From assembly GCA_002308775.1 (NCBI GenBank), contig DBVT01000131.1, forward strand, positions 1 through 9,928: 9,928 nucleotides of DNA, read 5' to 3'. Source of the stretch: Mageeibacillus sp. UBA1257 (GTDB lineage: Bacteria; Bacillota; Clostridia; UBA1212; UBA1257). Positions within the stretch are counted from its first letter, which is position 1; each line of letters starts with the position of its first letter. The notes beneath the pieces are model-generated. The model was not told where the DNA came from. It saw nothing but the letters and a program-made list of their open reading frames with translations, and did no database searches. Made by a program: the position numbers and the translations under genes. Shown piece by piece: positions 1-5,648 of this stretch.

Positions 1-1
1 T

Positions 2-15
2 TAAGTGCGCACTTA
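2..15. repeat. 14-bp perfect palindrome
   Basis: TAAGTGCGCACTTA is a perfect palindrome with no spacer. It could be a protein-binding site or the base of a stem that continues outside the window. It has no T run on either side, so it is not a terminator as seen. Function unknown. Confidence 0.45.
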
Positions 16-16
16 C

Positions 17-38
17 TCACCACGCTTACGCGTAGTGA
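17..38 (-). repeat. Imperfect hairpin with GTAA loop (minus-strand RNA)
   Basis: Read on the minus strand, TCACTACGC and GCGTGGTGA pair over nine positions, with one G-U wobble, around the tetraloop GTAA, which fits the stable GNRA class. On the plus strand the wobble becomes a C-A mismatch, so the structure favours a minus-strand transcript, that is, the 3' tail of the glycosidase mRNA. A T5 run precedes rather than follows it, so it is more likely a transcript-end structure or part of a repeat than a standard terminator. Confidence 0.35.
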
Positions 39-104
39 AAAACTTCCTTATCGGGCTTGCCCATTTGCAGACGCCCGGTGCTTTTAAATTATTTCTAAAT
101 GAGA

Positions 105-1940
105 TCAAACTTTTGCCGTTGATCTTTTCTTCAGCAGTATCGCGCAGAAGCATGCCGCGAACGCGATCGCAAAGCCCGTAAAACTGTAACTCGCATTGCA
201 GCCTTTTGCGAGCTCTGATGTGTCGATATCGGTGACTGCCGCGGCGACAAGCGTATCGGGAGCGTCCGTCCATGCGTTATTGGTGTTTTCCGCGGAGATG
301 AAGTTGACGACATATTTTTCTTTGATCCTCTTATTGCCGTCCTTGATCGCTTCAAAGAGGGCGCCTTCAGTGACCTGCCACCCGATCTTCGGTGCGTGGT
401 ATGCGTCGTTCGTGTGGAAAGTCCACCAGTGATTGACCTGAACTCCGCTGTCGATCATAGCCTGGATGAAAGCTTTTGAAGGTTCCAGCCATTCCTCATC
501 TGAATATTCTTCGCACTGTACCGCAGTTTCGCCGTTGTAGAATATTTTACCTATGCGGCGGGATTCTTTCATAAGGAGGTCGAATGATTCGTTGACTTTT
601 GTTGCGTCTGTATCGGAGACCGCATATTCGGTGCCCGTGCTGCCTGTGTTGTAGCAGTGACCGCTCACTACGTCAAGCCCGTAATAGAGCATAGTGTAAG
701 CTTTGAGTCTGTCTTCGAGCGTATCCTTTGTCCAGTTGACTCCGATCGTACCTTCTTTGACTCCGAGATACTGGTGCCACTGTGAAGGTCTGAGGCACGC
801 GTCTCCGCCTGTGACAAGCCTTTCGGGATCGTTCATATGTATCCTTTCCGCACAGTCGGCGTAAAACTGTCCGAGCTGGTAGAGGGAGTATCTGTTATCT
901 TTTATCTGCCATCCGATGTCGCATTCGAGATTTCCTTCGTTGACGATCTCCCACATGAATACTGATTTTCTGTCTTTATATCTGCCTACGTAAAAATCGA
1001 TGAATTCGTACATTATCTTTCTCGATTCGCTGTCTCTGTTGCAGATCAGATCGAAAAAGTCCTCGCCTTTTGCGCAGAAGTCCGATGAGGGAAGCTGCAT
1101 GCATATGACGCACTGGATCTCATATTTGTCGAGTAGATCAAAGAGCGTATCCATAGACTCAAGGTAGTATTCAGTGCTCGTTTCTTTTCCTTTGACGAAG
1201 CTTCCGCGAAGGTTACAATGGACGAAGGCTCTGATCGATCTAAAACCGTTTTCGTGCAATATTTTCAGAGCGTCCTCGGCGCCTCCGATCTGGTTTTCTT
1301 CACCGCGGTATCCGGCGTCCTTCGTGTATTTTGCCGCGATCTGGTAGCAGAGGTCAAATTTGTTGAAGCTGATCTCGTAATAAGGCTCTCCGTTCATCCA
1401 GAATTTGTAATTTATTGCGCGTAAAATGTCATCCGATCTGTGGGATGCGTCAGAAACCACAAGGGTCTTCGATAATTCGTCGTACCACACCTTGGCATTC
1501 AGAACTTCAGCCGCGACACCCGCGGGAGCCATCGTAACGCCGCCTATCTTTTTGACAGGGGATGTAAGGGAGACCGTCTTACCGTTCACAGTGATATTTC
1601 TTTTTCCTTTTTTGAGTTCCGCCGTGACGTTGCTGCCGGAGATCCTGATCGTGCGGCCCTCTTCGACGGTGAATCCGAGCCTGAGGAAGAACTCCCGGAC
1701 GGGAATATATACCGTGTTGCCCTGCTTCTTCGCGGGATTTGTGAGAGGGACAAGATCCCTGTTAAAATACGTGAGTATCTCAGTCTGCACTGCGGGCTCC
1801 GCAGGTACATTGACTTCAGGGATCTCAGTAAGATATGAATCTGACGAATATTTTTGAGGCAGCTCATATGCCGTGACCGTGACGGAGCACAACATAAGCA
1901 TTGCCAAAACAAATACTGATATTTTTTTTACTACGTCCAT
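105..1940 (-). CDS. Secreted, membrane-anchored glycoside hydrolase (GH-A clan, GH5/cellulase-like) with copper-amine-oxidase-N domain
   Basis: A 611-residue exported enzyme predicted to cleave beta-linked glycans at the cell surface; the substrate cannot be told. Residues 1-24 form a signal peptide (KK, a hydrophobic core, likely cleavage after VTA). Residues about 57-164 match the copper amine oxidase N-terminal stalk domain common in Clostridia surface proteins (VYIPVREF, ITVNGK, VWYDELSKTLVVSD). Residues about 170-545 are the TIM-barrel catalytic part: E335 in WEIVNEGN is the likely acid/base and E471 in YNGETAV the likely nucleophile, a spacing that suits strands 4 and 7 of GH-A enzymes. 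The tail has GCNAS (C581), a hydrophobic segment at 586-603 and KKR, giving a C-terminal anchor. AAGGAG lies 6 bases before the ATG. It is divergent from the dehydrogenase gene. Exact GH family is uncertain; the hydrolase call itself is firm. Confidence 0.85.
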   Translation of the reverse strand: MDVVKKISVFVLAMLMLCSVTVTAYELPQKYSSDSYLTEIPEVNVPAEPAVQTEILTYFNRDLVPLTNPAKKQGNTVYIPVREFFLRLGFTVEEGRTIRISGSNVTAELKKGKRNITVNGKTVSLTSPVKKIGGVTMAPAGVAAEVLNAKVWYDELSKTLVVSDASHRSDDILRAINYKFWMNGEPYYEISFNKFDLCYQIAAKYTKDAGYRGEENQIGGAEDALKILHENGFRSIRAFVHCNLRGSFVKGKETSTEYYLESMDTLFDLLDKYEIQCVICMQLPSSDFCAKGEDFFDLICNRDSESRKIMYEFIDFYVGRYKDRKSVFMWEIVNEGNLECDIGWQIKDNRYSLYQLGQFYADCAERIHMNDPERLVTGGDACLRPSQWHQYLGVKEGTIGVNWTKDTLEDRLKAYTMLYYGLDVVSGHCYNTGSTGTEYAVSDTDATKVNESFDLLMKESRRIGKIFYNGETAVQCEEYSDEEWLEPSKAFIQAMIDSGVQVNHWWTFHTNDAYHAPKIGWQVTEGALFEAIKDGNKRIKEKYVVNFISAENTNNAWTDAPDTLVAAAVTDIDTSELAKGCNASYSFTGFAIAFAACFCAILLKKRSTAKV

Positions 1941-1994
1941 GGTTAACTCCTTTTCGAATGTGATAAACGTAAAATGGTCTGACTTGTTGCCTTG

Positions 1995-2003
1995 ATTATA
2001 TCA
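1995..2003 (-). promoter_or_regulatory. Extended -10 promoter for the glycosidase
   Basis: On the minus strand the sequence reads TGATATAAT, a TGn extended -10 joined to a consensus TATAAT (2000 to 1995). No good -35 hexamer is visible 16-18 bases upstream, which is normal for extended -10 promoters. Transcription would start near 1988 and give a leader of about 48 bases to the ATG at 1940. Inferred from sequence only. Confidence 0.65.
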
Positions 2004-2031
2004 TAAAAAAGCCCGTTCGAATGCTTAAATA

Positions 2032-2040
2032 TGATATAAT
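2032..2040 (+). promoter_or_regulatory. Extended -10 promoter for the dehydrogenase/isomerase pair
   Basis: TGATATAAT is a TGn extended -10 with a perfect TATAAT at 2035-2040. The 17-base-spaced -35 position (2012-2017, CCCGTT) is poor, as expected when the extended element does the work. Transcription would begin near 2047, leaving about 20 bases of leader that contain the ribosome site GAGGTGA at 2056-2062. Confidence 0.65.
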
Positions 2041-2066
2041 TAACAAAAAGTTCACGAGGTGACGAT

Positions 2067-3071
2067 ATGAGAGCTGTTTTTCTGTGCGAAGTAAAATCGT
2101 CAATAGATCGCGTATACAGCGCCGAAACTGTAAGAAAAATCAAAAAAGAGGCAGATCTCGACGAAAAAGTATACGATTCAAAATATGTCAGGGCAAATCC
2201 GGGAGATTTCAAAGACGTCGCTTTTGTTTTCTCTTCCTGGGGGATGCCGAGGTTTTCGGAGGATGAGATCAGAGCGATCTTTCCTGCGTTGAAAGGCGTA
2301 TTTTACGCTGCGGGATCGGTACAGGGATTCGCCCGCGAGTTCTTAAAATGCGGTGTCAGAGTCTTCAGCGCCTGGGCGGCAAACGCGGTGCCCGTAGCAG
2401 AATACGCGGTATCGCAGATCGTTCTCTCAGCAAAGGGTTTTTTCAGATCCGCGCTTGAAATAAGGGAGACGGGAAATTACGCGAAAGGCGCGGAACTGTC
2501 GGATCTCTATCCGGGAAATTACGATATAAAGATAGGCGTTTTAGGAGTCGGAATGGTCGGGACACAGGTCGTTAAGAGGCTTAAAACATACAAATGCGAC
2601 GTCCTGGTTTTCGATCCGTTCCTTACTGATGAAAAGGCTGAGACGCTCGGAGTTCGCAAAACGACGCTTGAGGAAATATTTTTCGAGTGCACCGTAATAT
2701 CAAACCACATGGCGGACAATAAAAACACGAGAGGCATGCTCGGCTACGATCTCTTCAGTAAAATGCTTCCGAATGCAACCTTCATAAACACGGGAAGGGG
2801 AGCACAGGTGATAGAGGACGACCTTGTAAGGTTCCTGAAAGAGAGGCCTGACGTGTTCGCGATATTGGATGTGACCTATCCGGAACCGCCTCCTGCGGGA
2901 AGCGAATTATACGGTATGAAAAATGTGATACTGACGCCTCACATAGCGGGCAGCAAGGGCAACGAAGTTCACAGGATGTCCGAGTACATGTTCGAGGAAT
3001 TCATGCGCTGCAAATCGGGAGAAGACTGCAAATGGGAAGTCTCTCTTAAAATGCTCGAGACCATGGCATAA
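2067..3071 (+). CDS. D-2-hydroxyacid dehydrogenase family, NAD(P)-dependent
   Basis: A 334-residue cytoplasmic oxidoreductase of the D-isomer-specific 2-hydroxyacid dehydrogenase family, which interconverts 2-hydroxy acids and 2-keto acids. The nucleotide-binding Rossmann domain sits at about 110-295, with GVGMVG (G160, G162, G165) and the acidic end of strand two in VFDPF. The usual catalytic set is complete: R244 in NTGRG, E273 in DVTYPEP and H292 in TPHIAGS. The N-terminal part (about 1-105) is much less conserved, so the substrate is not assignable; glyoxylate, phosphoglycerate or a sugar-derived keto acid are all possible. The start is set by GAGGTGA four bases upstream of the ATG. It is followed after 33 bases by the TIM-barrel isomerase, most likely on the same transcript, suggesting a shared sugar or sugar-acid route. 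Confidence 0.88.
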   Translation: MRAVFLCEVKSSIDRVYSAETVRKIKKEADLDEKVYDSKYVRANPGDFKDVAFVFSSWGMPRFSEDEIRAIFPALKGVFYAAGSVQGFAREFLKCGVRVFSAWAANAVPVAEYAVSQIVLSAKGFFRSALEIRETGNYAKGAELSDLYPGNYDIKIGVLGVGMVGTQVVKRLKTYKCDVLVFDPFLTDEKAETLGVRKTTLEEIFFECTVISNHMADNKNTRGMLGYDLFSKMLPNATFINTGRGAQVIEDDLVRFLKERPDVFAILDVTYPEPPPAGSELYGMKNVILTPHIAGSKGNEVHRMSEYMFEEFMRCKSGEDCKWEVSLKMLETMA

Positions 3072-3104
3072 ATCGTCAAAAACTGTTAAAAACGGAGGTT
3101 TATT

Positions 3105-3872
3105 ATGGATTTTCTAAAAAAAGCGGGGCTTGTTTCGATATCTTTCAGAAAAAATACCGTCAGCGAGATCGCGTCGGCCGTCACTGCGGCAGGGCTTTCG
3201 TATGTGGAATGGGGAAGCGATGTTCATGCGAAGAAGGACAGTACGACAGCGCTTTTCAACATCGCGGAGATCCAAAAAGAGACAGGCATAAAATGTTCAT
3301 CGTACGGGACGTATTTTAAGCTCGGCATGAACGATACGGACGAACTGTACGCATACGCAGACGCCGCGAACATCCTCGGAACAAATGTGATACGCATCTG
3401 GGCAGGCAACAGGGACGCAAGGGATATGGATTACGCCGAAAAATTGAGACTTTTCGGAGATATTAAAAAAACCGCAAAGATCGCGGAAGAACGAAATGTG
3501 ACATTCTGCTTTGAGTGCCACGACCGGACATACGTGAGCGAGATCAACAGCGCTCTGGCTCTGCTGGATTACGCGCAGAGCGATAAAATAGCGATGTACT
3601 GGCAGCCTAATCAGTTCAGATCGCTCGAGACAAATCTGGAATACGCACAGAGGATCGCGCCTTATGCGAAGATCATACATGTTTTTAACTGGGAGGGCAA
3701 CGGAAGATTTCCTCTTACTGAAAGCGTCGAAACGTGGAAAAAATATCTTTGCCTCTTCGGAAACAGTCTGGAAAAGAATGACGTAAAATTCCTGCTGGAG
3801 TTCATGCCTGACGACAGGATAGAGACTTTGACAACGGAGGCGCAGGCTCTTCGCGACATCCTGCGATATTGA
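3105..3872 (+). CDS. Sugar phosphate isomerase/epimerase-like TIM-barrel protein
   Basis: A 255-residue soluble protein of the xylose-isomerase-like TIM-barrel (AP endonuclease 2) superfamily, whose members isomerise or epimerise sugars and inositol derivatives with a bound divalent metal. Sequence signs are the N-terminal FLKKAGLVSISFR strand, FECHD (E137, H139), the MYWQPNQF strand end, IIHVFNW (H192) and LLEFMPDD (E232). E137, H192 and E232 fit the usual metal-binding Glu/His/Glu positions. The fourth ligand, normally Asp, appears to be replaced by Q167 or N169 in WQPN, so metal binding may differ. The ribosome site GGAGG at 3094-3098 lies six bases before the ATG. It follows the dehydrogenase closely, probably as an operon. 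Its last codons carry the promoter of the next unit. Substrate unknown. Confidence 0.8.
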   Translation: MDFLKKAGLVSISFRKNTVSEIASAVTAAGLSYVEWGSDVHAKKDSTTALFNIAEIQKETGIKCSSYGTYFKLGMNDTDELYAYADAANILGTNVIRIWAGNRDARDMDYAEKLRLFGDIKKTAKIAEERNVTFCFECHDRTYVSEINSALALLDYAQSDKIAMYWQPNQFRSLETNLEYAQRIAPYAKIIHVFNWEGNGRFPLTESVETWKKYLCLFGNSLEKNDVKFLLEFMPDDRIETLTTEAQALRDILRY

Positions 3873-3897
3873 CACAGAGTATTTAAAGTGACATAAT
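3869..3897 (+). promoter_or_regulatory. Near-consensus sigma-A promoter for the ECF-mutarotase-metG unit
   Basis: TTGACA (3869-3874), a 17-base spacer and CATAAT (3892-3897) form an almost perfect vegetative promoter. The -35 overlaps the TGA stop of the upstream gene (3870-3872). Transcription would start near 3904, only a few bases before the terminator-like hairpin, giving a leader of about 88 bases to the ECF gene. Confidence 0.75.
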
Positions 3898-3907
3898 ATT
3901 AACCTGT

Positions 3908-3951
3908 AAAAAGTGCTTTTTCCCTGCAAAAACAGGCCCGGAGCACTTTTT
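3908..3951 (+). terminator. Terminator-like hairpin, possible attenuator
   Basis: AAAAAGTGCT (3908-3917) pairs with AGCACTTTTT (3942-3951), and inside the same axis CCTG (3923-3926) pairs with CAGG (3933-3936) around a CAAAAA loop. The A run, stem and T5 make an intrinsic-terminator shape, though the T run is also part of the stem and the GC core is short. It would end the dehydrogenase/isomerase transcript. Because a strong promoter fires just upstream, it would also form in the leader of the ECF gene, so it may be an attenuator. Confidence 0.6.
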
Positions 3952-3991
3952 GCGCACCGTATTTTAATGATCTGCAAACGGGGGCATAACG

Positions 3992-4549
3992 ATGGAAAAG
4001 AAAGACGAAAAAAACGGCGAAAAGAAAAAATTCTTTGATGTTAAAAAGCTCGCCATAGCGGGTATTTTGACCGCGGCGATCACGATCGTCACGGCGTATA
4101 TCAAGATACCCGTCATAAACGGATACGTGCATATAGGAGACGGTCTGATATATTTCGCGGCATCGCTTCTCGGACCTTTTGCCGCATTGCCTGCCGGGAT
4201 CGGATCTATGCTTGCAGATCTTATTGCGGGATATCCGCAGTACATTTTACCGACGCTGATCGTAAAATCACTGATGGGTGCAATTTCCGGGCTTGTTCTG
4301 CTTCTGACGAACAAAACGAAGAAAAAGTGGCTCAAGATGATGCTGAGGATCGTCGCAATAGTTATCTGCGAGGGCATCATGGTCATCGGGTATCACATCG
4401 CGGGAGAAATCATTTACGGAGAAGCGGCAGCTATAGGAGAACTGATAGGAGACCTGTGCCAGGCGGGCGTGGGTATTTTGACGGGAATTATATTTCTCTC
4501 CGTCGCGTCGTATTTTAAGCACAACGGAAAATACGGATGGAACGACTGA
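3992..4549 (+). CDS. ECF transporter S component (HmpT/COG4720-like)
   Basis: A 185-residue integral membrane protein that should bind a vitamin-like substrate and pair with a shared ECF energising module (EcfA, EcfA', EcfT) encoded elsewhere, since none is nearby. After a charged, Lys-rich cytoplasmic N-terminus (1-18), about five to six hydrophobic segments follow, near 17-38, 46-64, 66-82, 88-108, 113-134 and 150-173. The stretch YVHIGDGLIYFAASLLGPF, followed by AGIGSMLADLIAGY, is typical of the family containing putative hydroxymethylpyrimidine and pyridoxine S components; the actual substrate cannot be told. The ribosome site is a modest GGGGG at 3980-3984, seven bases before the ATG. 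It is first in a unit with the mutarotase-like gene and metG, behind a strong promoter and a terminator-like hairpin. Confidence 0.8.
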   Translation: MEKKDEKNGEKKKFFDVKKLAIAGILTAAITIVTAYIKIPVINGYVHIGDGLIYFAASLLGPFAALPAGIGSMLADLIAGYPQYILPTLIVKSLMGAISGLVLLLTNKTKKKWLKMMLRIVAIVICEGIMVIGYHIAGEIIYGEAAAIGELIGDLCQAGVGILTGIIFLSVASYFKHNGKYGWND

Positions 4550-4566
4550 AAAGGAGCGATTTTGAC

Positions 4567-5610
4567 ATGAAAACACCTGAAGTATGTACGAAAAACAGAA
4601 ATTACGGATGCAGGATCAAAAAATATACAGCGGACGGAGTAGAATATGTCGCCCTTGAAAACAACCTCGTCAGGATCGAATTTTCCACGGGCAAGGGAGC
4701 CGATCTGACCTCTTTCCTCTATAAACCTATGGACGTGGACTTTATCATGCACACGCCGATCGACAGGAAAGGCGTCTTTGAAGCTGTGACCAAAGCTTCT
4801 TCGGGAGGATCGTTTTTTGACGGCTACGGCGGAGGATGGCAGGAACTTTTCCCGACTTACGGAGGCGCGGCGAACTATTACGGAGCAGAGATAGGAGTGC
4901 ACGGCGAAGCATGTATTTATCCGTGGGAGACAGAGATCATAGAAGATACTCCGGAAAAAATATGCGTTGTTTTTACGCTTTTCTTGAAAAGGTCGCCGTT
5001 CAAACTGACCAGAAAGTACACGCTCGAGGAAAACAGCACAAAACTCGTTCTTGAGCAGACGGTCGAAAATACTGGCGCGAATACGTACGAATTCATGTGG
5101 GGACACCATCCGGCATTCGGTTTTCCCTTCCTCGACGAGAGTGTCAGGATCAAGGTAAAAGGCACTCCGGACGCGCTCGTTCCCGGCAATGTAACAGGTT
5201 CTTCGGACAATCCGTTCGATGCGGAAACAAAAGGCAAATGGCCCGTTTTGAAGGACAGAACAGGAAGCGATTTCAGACTCGACAGAGCGTACAGCGCAAA
5301 GGACCGAATGCGCCTTGACTATGTTATTTCTAACATGGAAGAGGGGGAAATAGAGGTTTTCAACGAAAATCTCGGCATCGGATTCAAAATGGATTACGAT
5401 AAAGAGCTTTTTAAGCACGTGTGGATCTGGGGACTTTATTGCGGAGGAGATACATATCCTTGGTACGGCAGAGTCTACACACTGGGAGTGGAGCCTCAGT
5501 CTTCCTTCCCGGCGAATTTTAAGCTTGCAAGGGAAGCGGGAGAGGTCCTCAGCCTCGATGCGGGTAAAAAGCTCACGACGACATTCATTTCCGAAGTGAC
5601 AAAAAAATGA
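4567..5610 (+). CDS. Aldose 1-epimerase-like (mutarotase fold) protein
   Basis: A 347-residue cytoplasmic protein of the galactose mutarotase-like beta-sandwich fold, members of which interconvert the alpha and beta forms of sugars. MWGHHPAFGFP (H180, H181) matches the catalytic-histidine region, and LGVEPQSSFPANF (E309) matches the catalytic-glutamate region of GalM-type enzymes. The sequence YGGGWQELFPTYGG near 82-95 is typical of the more distant COG2017 branch, so the real sugar may not be galactose. I chose the ATG at 4567 because AAGGAG at 4551-4556 sits ten bases before it. An in-frame ATG at 4537, inside the end of the ECF gene, would add ten residues but has no ribosome site. It starts 17 bases after the ECF stop, so the two are co-transcribed. 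Confidence 0.82.
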   Translation: MKTPEVCTKNRNYGCRIKKYTADGVEYVALENNLVRIEFSTGKGADLTSFLYKPMDVDFIMHTPIDRKGVFEAVTKASSGGSFFDGYGGGWQELFPTYGGAANYYGAEIGVHGEACIYPWETEIIEDTPEKICVVFTLFLKRSPFKLTRKYTLEENSTKLVLEQTVENTGANTYEFMWGHHPAFGFPFLDESVRIKVKGTPDALVPGNVTGSSDNPFDAETKGKWPVLKDRTGSDFRLDRAYSAKDRMRLDYVISNMEEGEIEVFNENLGIGFKMDYDKELFKHVWIWGLYCGGDTYPWYGRVYTLGVEPQSSFPANFKLAREAGEVLSLDAGKKLTTTFISEVTKK

Positions 5611-5648
5611 GTACGTTAAATCGATTGCAATAAAGGAGTAACAGAAAA

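Larger units (their letters stand above)
1..104. other. Non-coding stretch downstream of the glycosidase gene
   Basis: This is the left edge of the window, beyond the stop codon of the minus-strand glycosidase. I see no convincing gene. On the minus strand there is a weak 5-bp pairing (CGGGC at 77-73 with GCCCG at 56-52) and a T5 run at 42-38, but the pairing is too short and too far from the T run to call a normal intrinsic terminator. The palindrome and hairpin described separately occupy the outer 40 bases. A gene may end just outside the window, but nothing here shows it. Confidence 0.5.
1995..2040. repeat. Inverted repeat holding two mirrored -10 elements
   Basis: ATTATATCATA at 1995-2005 is the exact reverse complement of TATGATATAAT at 2030-2040, giving 11-bp arms. 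With the same centre of symmetry, AAGC (2009-2012) pairs with GCTT (2023-2026). The arms carry the two divergent extended -10 elements. The symmetry could come simply from two good promoters facing apart, or the dyad could bind a shared regulator. Confidence 0.6.

Noticed and set aside
3297..3977. Minus-strand open frame of 226 codons opposite the isomerase gene
   Set aside because: It is antisense to a recognised TIM-barrel gene, has no domain and runs through the strong promoter and the hairpin.
3904..3991. Known riboswitch (TPP, FMN or preQ1) before the ECF gene
   Set aside because: I looked for the conserved cores and found none; the region holds one compound hairpin. An unknown leader element stays open and is listed as a finding.
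5611..5648. T-box or S-box leader before metG
   Set aside because: The gap is only 38 bases, too short for either element.
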